Source: Nitratireductor aquimarinus (lineage in GTDB: Bacteria; Pseudomonadota; Alphaproteobacteria; Rhizobiales; Rhizobiaceae). Taken from it: a stretch of DNA of 64,000 bases. Location of the stretch: contig NZ_CP177240.1 in assembly GCF_046773475.1 (NCBI RefSeq), forward strand, positions 310,001 to 374,000, in the 5' to 3' direction. Numbering within the stretch: position 1 is the first letter of the stretch; each line of letters opens with the position of its first letter. Under the pieces are notes generated by a model. The model worked only from the letters and a program-made list of their open reading frames with translations. It ran no database searches and was not told where the DNA came from. Shown piece by piece: positions 51,096 to 59,665 of this stretch. A program made the translations under genes and the position numbers.

Positions 51096-51716
51096 ATGAA
51101 CACGCATTTCCTGCGCACTTTTTCCGCATTCGCATTTGCATCGCTCTTCGCAACCAGCGCCCACGCCCATCACGCCATGGACGGGCAGACGCCCACGACC
51201 CTTTACGAAGGGCTGGTCTCAGGGCTCGCCCATCCCGTGATCGGGCTTGATCACCTGGCCTTCATCGTCGCTGCCGGCCTGTTTGCCGCCGTCGCCGGCA
51301 TGAGCCTTTTCGCGCCGCTTCTCTTTGTTGCCGGCTCGCTTGTCGGCGTCGGCCTGCACCTGATGCTGCTCGATCTTCCGGCAGCCGAAATCGTCATCGC
51401 GGCAAGCGTTCTTGCTGGCGGCTGGCTTCTGGCGCGCGGTCGGGCCGTGGAAAGCCACATGCTCGTCTTCGCCCTGTTCCTGGTGGTCGGCGTGTTCCAT
51501 GGCTATGCCTTCGGCGAAGCCATTGTCGGCAGCGAGCAGACGCCGCTCATCGCCTATCTCGCAGGCCTTGCCGCAATACAGAGCGCCATCGCGCTTGGCG
51601 TCTATTTTCTCGTCCGCTCGCGCGGCTGGGCGGTTGAGGCCATGCAGCCCCGGCTTGCTGGCGCCGCCATTGTCGGTGTCGGCATAACCTTCCTTGCCGG
51701 ACAACTTCTCGGCTGA
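51096..51716 (+). CDS. hupE: HupE/UreJ-family transporter, predicted cobalt importer
   Basis: A 206-residue inner-membrane protein with a signal-like start (MNTHFLRTFSAFAFASLFAT, cleavage near AHA) and about six membrane segments. GLAHPVIGLDHLAFIVAAGL is the family's metal-binding motif with conserved His and Asp. HupE/UreJ proteins can carry nickel. Here, however, the gene is under a B12 riboswitch and heads an operon with cobP and cobO, so cobalt uptake is the better prediction. No hydrogenase or urease genes are nearby. Confidence 0.88.
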   Translation: MNTHFLRTFSAFAFASLFATSAHAHHAMDGQTPTTLYEGLVSGLAHPVIGLDHLAFIVAAGLFAAVAGMSLFAPLLFVAGSLVGVGLHLMLLDLPAAEIVIAASVLAGGWLLARGRAVESHMLVFALFLVVGVFHGYAFGEAIVGSEQTPLIAYLAGLAAIQSAIALGVYFLVRSRGWAVEAMQPRLAGAAIVGVGITFLAGQLLG

Positions 51717-51732
51717 GCCAGCGGATCTGACG

Positions 51733-52245
51733 ATGCGTTCACTTCATTTCGTTCTGGGCGGCGCGCGCTCCGGCAAGAGCCGCCATGCCGAAACGCTGAT
51801 CGAAGCCGCGCCCGCGCCCTGGCACTACATCGCCACGGCCCAGGCCTTCGATGACGAGATGCGCGAGCGCATCGCCATTCACCGCGCGCGGCGCAAAGGG
51901 GCGGGGGCGTGGCAGACGCACGACGCCCCGCTCGACCTGCCGGGCGTGCTTCAAACCCTGCCTGCCCGCGAAACGGTTCTGGTCGATTGCCTCACCCTGT
52001 GGCTCAGCAATCTCATGCTCAACGACCAAGAGCTAAAACCTGCCGCCGAGCGACTGCTTGCAGCTCTTGCCGCAAGAGAGGGAACCACGGTTCTCGTTTC
52101 CAATGAAGTCGGCTTCGGCATCGTGCCCGAAACCCCGCTCGGACGCCGTTTCCGCGATGAGGCGGGGTTCCTGAACCAGAAAGTCGCCGCCGCTGCCGAC
52201 AGCGTCACGCTGGTGGTTGCCGGCCTGCCCATGAAAGTGAAGTGA
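51733..52245 (+). CDS. cobP: Adenosylcobinamide kinase/guanylyltransferase
   Basis: A 170-residue bifunctional enzyme (CobU in enterobacteria) that phosphorylates adenosylcobinamide and attaches GMP. FVLGGARSGKSRHAE carries the P-loop, and RETVLVDCLTLWLSNLM and VSNEVGFGIVPE are standard motifs. It starts at ATG 51733, 17 bases after hupE, so the two probably share the riboswitch-controlled transcript. Confidence 0.95.
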   Translation: MRSLHFVLGGARSGKSRHAETLIEAAPAPWHYIATAQAFDDEMRERIAIHRARRKGAGAWQTHDAPLDLPGVLQTLPARETVLVDCLTLWLSNLMLNDQELKPAAERLLAALAAREGTTVLVSNEVGFGIVPETPLGRRFRDEAGFLNQKVAAAADSVTLVVAGLPMKVK

Positions 52246-52246
52246 C

Positions 52247-52861
52247 ATGCGAGAGATCGACGCAAACGAAGCCGGGCGCCACAAGGCAAAAATGGCCAAA
52301 CGTAAGGCCGTTCAGGATGCCGAGGTGCGCGACAAGACGGTCGAAAAGGGGCTTCTGATCGTCAATACGGGGCCGGGCAAGGGCAAGTCCACCGCTGCCT
52401 TCGGTCTTGCGCTGCGCATGCTCGGCCATGGCCGCCGCGTCGGTGTCGTGCAGTTCATCAAGGGCGCATGGCATTGCGGTGAGAAGGATGCGTTCGCCGC
52501 CTTTGGCGATCAGGTCTCCTGGCACACAATGGGCGAGGGCTTCACCTGGGAAACACAGGATCTCCAGCGCGACATCGCCGCCGCCGAGCGGGCGTGGGAA
52601 AAGGCCGAGGAACTGATGGCCGATCCGACGATCGGTCTTGTCGTTCTCGACGAGCTGAACATCGCACTGCGCTACGACTATCTCGATCTTGAACGCGTCG
52701 TGACCACGCTGACCAACCGGCGTGACGACCTTCATGTGGTCGTGACCGGCCGCAACGCCAAGCCAGCACTCACCGAGGCCGCCGATCTCGTCACCGAAAT
52801 GGGGCAGGTAAAACACCACTTCGCCGCTGGTGTGAAAGCGCAGAAGGGCATCGAGTTTTAG
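52247..52861 (+). CDS. cobO: Cob(I)yrinic acid a,c-diamide adenosyltransferase
   Basis: A 204-residue ATP:corrinoid adenosyltransferase (BtuR/CobO type) that adds the upper adenosyl ligand. GLLIVNTGPGKGKSTAAFGL is the P-loop, and LVVLDELNIALRYDYLD is the downstream motif. It is three bases after cobP. In related clusters cobQ usually follows; here a repeat pair fills the gap before the convergent cobD. Confidence 0.95.
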   Translation: MREIDANEAGRHKAKMAKRKAVQDAEVRDKTVEKGLLIVNTGPGKGKSTAAFGLALRMLGHGRRVGVVQFIKGAWHCGEKDAFAAFGDQVSWHTMGEGFTWETQDLQRDIAAAERAWEKAEELMADPTIGLVVLDELNIALRYDYLDLERVVTTLTNRRDDLHVVVTGRNAKPALTEAADLVTEMGQVKHHFAAGVKAQKGIEF

Positions 52862-52879
52862 ATCGCCCTGCTTTGAGGT

Positions 52880-53018
52880 GGTGCGTGGTTCGCCTTCGAC
52901 AGGCTCAGGAGGCTCCCATGAGGGAGGTGGTGTCCTGAAAGCCTGTTCATCAACATGGAGAACGGAGTTGCAGCGCCTCCCCCTCCCTCATGGTGAGCCT
53001 GTCGAACCACGCACCACG
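52880..53018. repeat. Inverted repeat pair between cobO and cobD
   Basis: Arms at about 52880-52930 and 52979-53018 share the CTTCGACAGGCTCAGG core and GTGCGTGGTTCG in inverted orientation. They belong to the family seen at 34742-34914. The element lies between convergent cobO and cobD and may form a transcript-ending stem. Confidence 0.78.
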
Positions 53019-53082
53019 TAGTTGCCAGAAGATCAGAGAGCGTGGCAATCGGCCCCCACGCCTCCGCCCCAATCCGCCAATC

Positions 53083-54051
53083 TCAGAAAGCCAGATGCCA
53101 GAGCCCGGCGGCAAGCGCCACAAGCCCGATCAAAAGCCCGTCTGCAATCCGATAGAGCGTGAGCGCCCGGCGGATGTCGCCGGCATTGGCGGCGCGGCGG
53201 CCGCCATCGCCCATCACCGCGTCATCCACCACCTCGCCACCATAGCGGCGCGGGCCGGCAAGGGCGAGGCCCAGCGCGCCCGCCATCGCCGCTTCCGGCC
53301 AGCCCGCATTGGGCGAGCGATGATGGCGCGCATCGCGGCGCACCGCGCGCCATGCCGCTCCGGCCGAGGCATCACGCATGAAGAACGCGGCGGCAATGAA
53401 GAGAAACGCCGTCAGGCGCGAAGCGGGGAGGTTGATCAGATCGTCGAAACGCGCCGCCGCCCAGCCGAAATGAAGATGCCGCGCGGTCTTGTGGCCGATC
53501 ATGGAATCGGCCGTGTTCGCAGCCTTGTAGAGCGCGCCGCCCGCCAGTCCGCCAACCGCCAGCCAGAACACCGGCGCAACCACGCCGTCGGAGCAGTTTT
53601 CGGCAAGGCTCTCGATGGCCGCGCGCGAAACCCCGGCCTCATCAAGGCTTTCGGGGTCCCGGCCAACGATCTGCGAAACCGCTTTTCGGCCTTCCGGAAG
53701 CCCGCCGGCGTCCAGCCCGTCCGCCACCGCTTTCACATGGCTTGCAAGGCTCCGCTGGGCGATCAGCGAACTGCCGGCAAGAGCGGCGACCAGCAGCCCG
53801 GCCCAGCCGGAAAGGGCCGTCTGGATGAACCAGCCGGCCAGACCTGCGAGCATCAGAATGCCGACCAGCGCAAGCGCGCCATTCAGGCGGCGCGCACCGG
53901 GAGAAAGGGTTTCAACATTGCATCGCGCGTCCGCCAGCGCGATAAGACGGCCAATCCAGGTGACGGGATGACCGATCAGGCGAAAGAGCTGCTGCGGATA
54001 ACCGATGGCGAGCTCGACCAGCATGGATGAAAGGGCGATCAGAATGGACAT
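53083..54051 (-). CDS. cobD: Adenosylcobinamide-phosphate synthase
   Basis: A 322-residue inner-membrane enzyme (CbiB) that attaches aminopropanol (phosphate) to adenosylcobyric acid. About five hydrophobic segments are present, with GHPVTWIGRLIALAD at the N-terminus and ESLAENCSDGVVAPVFW and YKAANTADSMIGHKT motifs. Its ATG at 54051 overlaps the cobC start on the other strand by eight bases. GAGG precedes it. Confidence 0.95.
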   Translation of the reverse strand: MSILIALSSMLVELAIGYPQQLFRLIGHPVTWIGRLIALADARCNVETLSPGARRLNGALALVGILMLAGLAGWFIQTALSGWAGLLVAALAGSSLIAQRSLASHVKAVADGLDAGGLPEGRKAVSQIVGRDPESLDEAGVSRAAIESLAENCSDGVVAPVFWLAVGGLAGGALYKAANTADSMIGHKTARHLHFGWAAARFDDLINLPASRLTAFLFIAAAFFMRDASAGAAWRAVRRDARHHRSPNAGWPEAAMAGALGLALAGPRRYGGEVVDDAVMGDGGRRAANAGDIRRALTLYRIADGLLIGLVALAAGLWHLAF

Positions 54052-55090
54052 CAGGCCTCGACTGGCTGACCGGGCGGCGGAGAAGGTAACCGATCACGGC
54101 GGCAGTCTCGTTCGGGCTTCGGCGCAGTTTCCAGACGCGCCGACGCCCTGGCTCGACCTGTCCACCGGCATCAACCCGCACCCCTATCCTTTTTCGCCCC
54201 TGCCTGCCAGCGCCGTCGAGCGCCTGCCCGAAGAAGCCGACATTGCCGCGCTGACCGGGCACGCGGCCCGGCATTACGGCGCGCCGTCTGCGGCAAACGT
54301 CATCGCCGCGCCCGGAACGCAGCTTCTTCTCCCGCTGGTCGCATCGCTTCTGGCACCCGGCCCGGCCCGCATTCTCGGCCCCACCTATGCCGAACACGCG
54401 CGCGCAGCCGCACTGGCCGGGCATGCGGTCGAAGAGGTGGAGAGCTTCGATGCGCTTCGTGGCGCGCGGCTCGCCGTGGTGGTCAATCCAAACAATCCCG
54501 ACGGGCGGCTGATCGGTCGAAGCGACCTTCTCGATCTCGCCGCAAGCCTGCGCGGCAATGGCGGCGTTCTGGTGGTCGATGAGGCCTTCATGGATGTCGG
54601 CCCGCAGGCCGAAAGCCTCGCCGGCGATCTGGAAGCCGGCAACATCCTCGTGCTGCGCTCGTTCGGAAAGTTCTTCGGTCTCGCAGGCCTGCGCCTGGGG
54701 TTCGCGCTCACCTCCATTGAACGCGCCCAAAAACTCTCAGGCTGGCTCGGTCCGTGGGCTGTTGCAGGGCCGGCCCTCCACGCCGGGCTCGAGGCGCTTG
54801 CAGACCATGGCTGGCAAAGCGCCATGCGCCAGAGGCTCGAAGCAGAGCGCTTACGTCTCGACGCGCTCTTTCACGAAAAGGGTCTGACCATCGCAGGCGG
54901 AACGGATCTCTTCCGCTTCCTGCGCCATCCGCGCGCGGCGGATCTTTTCGATCATCTTGGCCGCAGCGGCATTCTCGTTCGGCGCTTCGCCGGACGGCCG
55001 GATTGCCTGCGCATCGGCCTGCCGGGCGATGATGAGGCTTTCGAGCGCGTGCGCGCCGCACTTCAAAGCCGGGACGGGGGAGGGGCATAA
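54044..55090 (+). CDS. cobC: Threonine-phosphate decarboxylase
   Basis: A 348-residue PLP enzyme of the aspartate aminotransferase fold (CobD in enterobacteria) that makes aminopropanol phosphate for the nucleotide-loop linker. WLDLSTGINPHPYPF, VVVNPNNPDGRL and the PLP-lysine region LRSFGKFFGLAGLRLG (about residue 205) are characteristic. It starts at ATG 54044; the frame extends upstream to 54005 inside cobD. AAGGG is the ribosome site. Its stop overlaps the next ATG by one base (TAATG). Confidence 0.95.
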   Translation: MDIRPRLADRAAEKVTDHGGSLVRASAQFPDAPTPWLDLSTGINPHPYPFSPLPASAVERLPEEADIAALTGHAARHYGAPSAANVIAAPGTQLLLPLVASLLAPGPARILGPTYAEHARAAALAGHAVEEVESFDALRGARLAVVVNPNNPDGRLIGRSDLLDLAASLRGNGGVLVVDEAFMDVGPQAESLAGDLEAGNILVLRSFGKFFGLAGLRLGFALTSIERAQKLSGWLGPWAVAGPALHAGLEALADHGWQSAMRQRLEAERLRLDALFHEKGLTIAGGTDLFRFLRHPRAADLFDHLGRSGILVRRFAGRPDCLRIGLPGDDEAFERVRAALQSRDGGGA

Positions 55091-55596
55091 TGCTTTATGT
55101 CTGCCCCGGCGCGCATCTACAGCGCATGCTCAAGGCCACCGGCGCACAGCACATGATTTCGCTCACCTCGAACGGCGAGCCCCCGGCTCTGGATGATGCC
55201 AGCGCCGTGCCGAACCGCCTGCATCTCGCCATGCACGACATCGCGGATCTGCGTCCCGGCCTCATCGCGCCGGAACTCGATCATGTCGAACGCCTGCTCG
55301 ATTTCGCACAGGACTGGGACTGGCGCTCGCCAATGGTCGTGCATTGCTATGCGGGCATCAGCCGCTCCACGGCCGCCGCCTATGTCATCGCCAACGCCTT
55401 CGCCCGCGAGATGGACGAATTCGCCCTTGCGCAGATGCTGCGCGAGCGCGCCCCGAGCGCCACGCCCAACCGGCGCATCGTCGCACTGGGCGACCGGCTC
55501 CTTGAGCGCGAAGGCCGGATGATCCGCGCGATCCACCAGATCGGCCGTGGCGCAGAAGCTTTTGCGGGCGAGCCGTTTCACTACCCCGCCCGCTGA
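55090..55596 (+). CDS. Protein-tyrosine-phosphatase-like protein coupled to cobC
   Basis: A 168-residue protein with the phosphatase P-loop HCYAGISRS (nucleophile Cys86, phosphate-binding Arg92) and a general-acid candidate in HDIADLRPG near residue 50. It matches the dual-specificity/tyrosine-phosphatase fold by motif but is small. The gene begins in the last base of cobC's stop (TAATG), so its expression is tied to the B12 operon. The substrate is unknown. A role as a phosphatase acting on alpha-ribazole phosphate or cobalamin phosphate is a hypothesis, since no such enzyme is otherwise seen in the cluster. Confidence 0.85.
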   Translation: MLYVCPGAHLQRMLKATGAQHMISLTSNGEPPALDDASAVPNRLHLAMHDIADLRPGLIAPELDHVERLLDFAQDWDWRSPMVVHCYAGISRSTAAAYVIANAFAREMDEFALAQMLRERAPSATPNRRIVALGDRLLEREGRMIRAIHQIGRGAEAFAGEPFHYPAR

Positions 55597-55603
55597 ATGT
55601 GAA

Positions 55604-55645
55604 ACAGGCCCCGTAGATCGCCGCGCGTCCATCCAAGGGGCCTGT
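55604..55645. terminator. Possible bidirectional terminator between the phosphatase gene and nhaC
   Basis: ACAGGCCCC (55604-55612) pairs with GGGGCCTGT (55637-55645), a 9-bp stem with a 24-nt loop, between two convergent genes. There is no T-tract. Confidence 0.4.
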
Positions 55646-55660
55646 CCGTGTCACAGCGGC

Positions 55661-57172
55661 TTATTCCGCCGGTGTCGTGCTCGGTATGGCGGGTGTCTCC
55701 CAGCCATGGTCGCTCAGGTCAGCGATGGTCTCACCGCTATCGTGCCAGCCCTGTATCTCCGCCTCGCTCGCCCGTGGCGAGAAAAGCCCCGTATAGGCAT
55801 AGACGAGCCCGATCACCGGTGAGAGCCAGCAGGCAAAGGCGAGCGGAATGTAGAGCAGGTTCTCCAGATGCCCGTCCGAGACGCCGAGCGCCAGCGCGCT
55901 GATGACGAATGCGCCGCCAGCATTCCACGGAACCAGCGGCGAAATCAGCGTACCGCCTTCCTCGATCGCCCGCGACAGGTTGAGCGTGGAATAGCCCATG
56001 CCGCGATAGACCGGCGCATACATGCGGCCTGGCAGCGCGATGGAAAGATAGGGATCGCCTGCTACCAGATTGGTCGCCATGGAGGTGCCGACGGCAGCCG
56101 TCTGGATGCCGGCGAAGCTCTTCACCTTCATCATGATGGCGCGGATGATCGTCTCCAGGCAGCCGGTCTTCTCCAGAGCCCCGCCAAAGCCGAGCGCGAT
56201 CAGCACCAGTGAGATCGTCCACATCATCGACTGGATGCCGCCGCGATTGAGCAGCGAGTCGATTTCGCTCACACCCGTGTCGATCTTGTAGCCGCTATTG
56301 GCGTAGGTGAAGACATCATGCAGCCCGACGCCCTGCACGAGCATCGCCGTCAGGCCGCCAGCCAGAACGCCTGCAAAAAGAGAGGGGATAGGCGGCATGC
56401 GCTTCACGGCCAGCGCGATCACCAGAATGGCCGGCAGAAGCAGCCAGGGCGAAATCACGAAATTGTCCTGCAGCGACGAGGTGATCGCGGTGATCTTGTC
56501 AAAGGATGCACCGCCGGACTCGATCAGCGCATAGCCGGCGAAAAGGTAGATACCGAGCGCAATCAGCATGGAGGGGATAGTCGTCGGCATCATGTTCTTG
56601 ATATGCGAGAACACGTCGACACCCGTCACCGCCGGAGCAAGGTTCGTCGTGTCGGAGAGCGGCGAAACCTTGTCGCCGAAGAACGCGCCGGAAACCACCG
56701 CGCCTGCCGTCCAGTAGACGGGTATGCCGAATCCCGCGCCAATGCCCATCAGCGCCAGGCCGACCGTGCCGACCGTGCCCCACGAGGTTCCCAGCGACAG
56801 CGAAACGACCGCGCACAAAAGCATGGCGGCGGCGAGGAATATCTGCGGAGACAGGATGGTGAGACCGTAATAGATCAGCGTCGGCACCGTGCCGCTCGCG
56901 ATCCACACGCCGATGATCATGCCAACCGTGATCAGAACCGAAACGGAAGGCAGTGACACGTGGATGACGTGGAACACGCCCTTTTCGATGTCTTCCCAGT
57001 CAAACCCCAGCTTGACGCCGACAAGGCCGGTAATCGCCAGCCCTATGGCCAATGGCACATGCGGGGTGAAATCGTCGAAGTAGAATAGCTGTACGCCAAG
57101 CACGATGAGCGTGAGCAGCACCGGCGTGAGCGCAAGCGGTAAGCTCGGCAATGCCTTTTGCGAGGACGACAT
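55661..57172 (-). CDS. nhaC: Na+/H+ antiporter, NhaC family
   Basis: A 503-residue inner-membrane antiporter with about 11-12 hydrophobic segments. GTSWGTVGTVGLALMGIGAG, GDKVSPLSDTTNLAPAVTGV and SPLVPWNAGGAFVISALALG are typical NhaC motifs. It exchanges Na+ for protons, or possibly organic-acid counter-ions, to control pH and sodium. It appears monocistronic, with an AT-rich roughly 200-bp region upstream (57173-57370) in which I see no recognised operator. Confidence 0.93.
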   Translation of the reverse strand: MSSSQKALPSLPLALTPVLLTLIVLGVQLFYFDDFTPHVPLAIGLAITGLVGVKLGFDWEDIEKGVFHVIHVSLPSVSVLITVGMIIGVWIASGTVPTLIYYGLTILSPQIFLAAAMLLCAVVSLSLGTSWGTVGTVGLALMGIGAGFGIPVYWTAGAVVSGAFFGDKVSPLSDTTNLAPAVTGVDVFSHIKNMMPTTIPSMLIALGIYLFAGYALIESGGASFDKITAITSSLQDNFVISPWLLLPAILVIALAVKRMPPIPSLFAGVLAGGLTAMLVQGVGLHDVFTYANSGYKIDTGVSEIDSLLNRGGIQSMMWTISLVLIALGFGGALEKTGCLETIIRAIMMKVKSFAGIQTAAVGTSMATNLVAGDPYLSIALPGRMYAPVYRGMGYSTLNLSRAIEEGGTLISPLVPWNAGGAFVISALALGVSDGHLENLLYIPLAFACWLSPVIGLVYAYTGLFSPRASEAEIQGWHDSGETIADLSDHGWETPAIPSTTPAE

Positions 57173-57370
57173 GTCTCTCTCCCATTATCGTTCGAAGAAA
57201 GGCGCGTTTTCCCCGCGCTCTTGTTCACTTGACGATAACAGGAGCAAAAACTCGTTTGGTCTTAATTTGCCGATTTCAAGGTCGATCAGACCAAATTTTC
57301 CAAAATCCTTGGATCAGTTCAGGCTTAAAGCATATCTCTAACAGAGCTGTTATGGGGTCATCCTGTGACC

Positions 57371-58375
57371 TCAGGCCTCCTGCGAAGCCCGGGTTTCAGA
57401 AAGAATTTCCGCCGCGATCCGGAAGGATTTGAGGCGCGCCTCAGGGTCGTGGATCTGGCCGGTGATGATGATTTCATCCGGCCCGTAGCGGGTGATGAAA
57501 CCATGCAGCGCATCGCGCACCGTATCCGGGCTGCCCGCCGCCGTGCAGGCCAGCGCCTGCGCCACACCTGCCGCGATTGCCGGGTCGAATGTTGCTTCCA
57601 CATTCTCCATCGGCCGGGGCAGGGGGCCTGGCCGCCCGAGGCGCAGATTGGCAAAAGCCTGCTGCATGGAGGACTTCAGGAACATGCCTTCCGCGTCCGT
57701 ATCGGCTGCAAAAACGTTCAGCGCCATCATGAAATACGGCTTCTCCAGGTGCTCCGAAGGACGGAAGGTCTGGCGATAGATCTCGCTCGCCTGTTCCAGC
57801 GCCGCGGGTGCAAAATGCGAGGCGAAGGCGTAGGGCAGGCCCAGATGCGCCGCAAGCTGCGCGCCATAAAGGCTTGAACCGAGAATCCAGATCGGCACAT
57901 GCGTGCCCGCGCCGGGAATGGCGCGCACTTGCTGGCCGGGCTGCCCGTCGCCGAGATAGGCCATCAGTTCCATCACGTCGCGCGGAAAGCCGTCGCCATC
58001 TTCCAGCCCGCGCCGCAGCGCCCGCGCCGTCGCCATGTCGGTGCCGGGCGCGCGACCAAGACCGAGGTCGATGCGGTCGGGATAAAGCGTCGCGAGCGTG
58101 CCGAACTGTTCTGCGATGACCAGCGGCGCATGGTTCGGCAGCATCACGCCGCCCGCGCCAACGCGGATCGACTGTGTCGCCGCCGCCACCTGGCCGATCA
58201 GCACTGCGGTGGCCGCACTGGCAATGCCGCTCATATTGTGGTGTTCGGCCAGCCAGAAACGGCGATAACCCCAGCTCTCGGTGTGGCGCGCCAGATCAAG
58301 CGTATTGCGCAGGGCGTCTCCAACACTCGAACCGTCGGGAACGGGAGCCAGATCGAGAACGGAAAACGGAACCAT
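57371..58375 (-). CDS. LLM-class flavin-dependent monooxygenase (luciferase-like)
   Basis: A 334-residue TIM-barrel oxidoreductase of the bacterial-luciferase family that uses reduced FMN. FSVLDLAPVPDGSSVGDALR opens the protein, and FWLAEHHNMSGIASAATAVL and LGLGRAPGTD follow, as in the MsnO8-type subgroup. I chose the ATG at 58375, preceded by a GGAG about 11 bases upstream. The substrate is unknown. It lies between nhaC and the CoA-transferase gene on the same strand but with wide gaps, so it is probably transcribed alone. Confidence 0.9.
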   Translation of the reverse strand: MVPFSVLDLAPVPDGSSVGDALRNTLDLARHTESWGYRRFWLAEHHNMSGIASAATAVLIGQVAAATQSIRVGAGGVMLPNHAPLVIAEQFGTLATLYPDRIDLGLGRAPGTDMATARALRRGLEDGDGFPRDVMELMAYLGDGQPGQQVRAIPGAGTHVPIWILGSSLYGAQLAAHLGLPYAFASHFAPAALEQASEIYRQTFRPSEHLEKPYFMMALNVFAADTDAEGMFLKSSMQQAFANLRLGRPGPLPRPMENVEATFDPAIAAGVAQALACTAAGSPDTVRDALHGFITRYGPDEIIITGQIHDPEARLKSFRIAAEILSETRASQEA

Positions 58376-58461
58376 GGGGAAACTCCGGAGGGGCAGGACA
58401 CTCCCCGGCATATGGGTGCCGTTCAACGCCGATCCAAGGGTGGCGCGTTGAATGCCACAGC

Positions 58462-59661
58462 CTAATTTCTACCGATGGCACCTTCTCTTGCCAGCGCCTC
58501 AATCTCGTCTGCAGAGAAACCACTCGTTTCCAGAACCGCCCTGGTGTCTTCCCCCAGTGCGGGGGCGGGGTGGCGTAATCGGCATGGCGTTCCACTCAGC
58601 TTCACCGGGAAACCCAGCATCCGGATCGGCCCATGGTTCGGCTGATCCACCTCGATAACCATTTTCTGCGCGCGCGTCTGCGGGTCATTCAGCGCCTCGG
58701 CCAGGTTCTGCACCTTGCCGCAGGGCACACCGGCTGCGTTCAGGCGCGCAATCCAGGCCTCCTGCGTGTCGCCGCCGACCGCGCCGTTGATCATCTCGTT
58801 CAGTTCGGCGCGTCGGCCGAAACGCTTTTCATTCGTGTCATAGCGCGCGTCCTCAAGCAGATGGCCAAGCCCCAGCACATCGAGAAAGCGCTTCAGGATC
58901 ACATCATTCGATGGAGCCACCGCAATTTCGCCATCGCTCGCCCGGAACAGCCCGTAAGGGGCGACCAGCGGGTGGTCGTTTCCGGTGCGGGCCGGCAGTT
59001 CCCCAGTGGTGAAATATTCGGACGCCAGATAGGCCATCATGCTGATTGCGCCATTCATCATGGCGGTTTCCACATGCTGTCCCGTGCCATTAAGATCGCG
59101 GGCGCGCAGTGCGTTGACGATGCCGAAAGCGCAGTAGAGCCCGGCCACCAGATCGGTGATCGGCTGCGCAACCCGCATGGGTTCCCCGCCTTCCGCACCG
59201 TTCACGCCCATCAGCCCGCTCATCGCCTGTGCGATGAAGTCGAAAGCCGGGCGCTCCACATAAGGGCCGGTCGAGCCGTAGCCGTTCACATTGGCGGTCA
59301 CCAGCTTCGGGTTCAGCGCCTTCAGGCGCTCTTCGCCAAAACCCATCCTGGCCATCACGCCGGGACGAAAATTGTCGACCAGCACATCCGCGCCGGCGAT
59401 CAGGCGTTCCAGAACCTGCCGACCGCTATCGCTGTAAAGATCGATGACGACCGACTTCTTGTTGCGGTTGAAGCTCGCATAATAGGCGGAAAACCCATCC
59501 CGCAGCGTGCCCTGTTCGCGGATAGGATCGCCCTTTGCGGGCTCCACCTTGATGATTTCCGCGCCCATGTCGCCCAGCATCATGGTGCAGAAGGGGCCGG
59601 AGAGAACGCGGGTCAGGTCGATGACGCGAATACCGTCGAGAGGCGCTTTCATGTCGGTCAT
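58462..59661 (-). CDS. CaiB/BaiF-family (class III) CoA-transferase
   Basis: An about 399-residue CoA-transferase that moves CoA between acyl groups, often from succinyl-CoA to an organic acid. GIRVIDLTRVLSGPFCTMML is the N-terminal family motif, and the catalytic Asp is expected in FDFIAQAMSGLMG (near residue 165). Four in-frame ATG codons lie in the region 59652-59688. I chose 59661, which starts four bases after the lyase stop; 59673 would overlap the lyase. It is the second gene of a pair with the HMG-CoA-lyase-like enzyme, suggesting activation of a hydroxy acid followed by cleavage. Confidence 0.88.
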   Translation of the reverse strand: MTDMKAPLDGIRVIDLTRVLSGPFCTMMLGDMGAEIIKVEPAKGDPIREQGTLRDGFSAYYASFNRNKKSVVIDLYSDSGRQVLERLIAGADVLVDNFRPGVMARMGFGEERLKALNPKLVTANVNGYGSTGPYVERPAFDFIAQAMSGLMGVNGAEGGEPMRVAQPITDLVAGLYCAFGIVNALRARDLNGTGQHVETAMMNGAISMMAYLASEYFTTGELPARTGNDHPLVAPYGLFRASDGEIAVAPSNDVILKRFLDVLGLGHLLEDARYDTNEKRFGRRAELNEMINGAVGGDTQEAWIARLNAAGVPCGKVQNLAEALNDPQTRAQKMVIEVDQPNHGPIRMLGFPVKLSGTPCRLRHPAPALGEDTRAVLETSGFSADEIEALAREGAIGRN

Positions 59662-59665
59662 CCCG

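Noticed and set aside
51096..51716. Hydrogenase or urease cluster suggested by HupE
   Set aside because: No hydrogenase, hyp or ure genes lie anywhere in the window. The riboswitch and cob neighbours give a better explanation.
13168..53018. Repeats as CRISPR array or insertion sequences
   Set aside because: The repeats are scattered single palindromes without regular spacers, and no cas or transposase genes are present.
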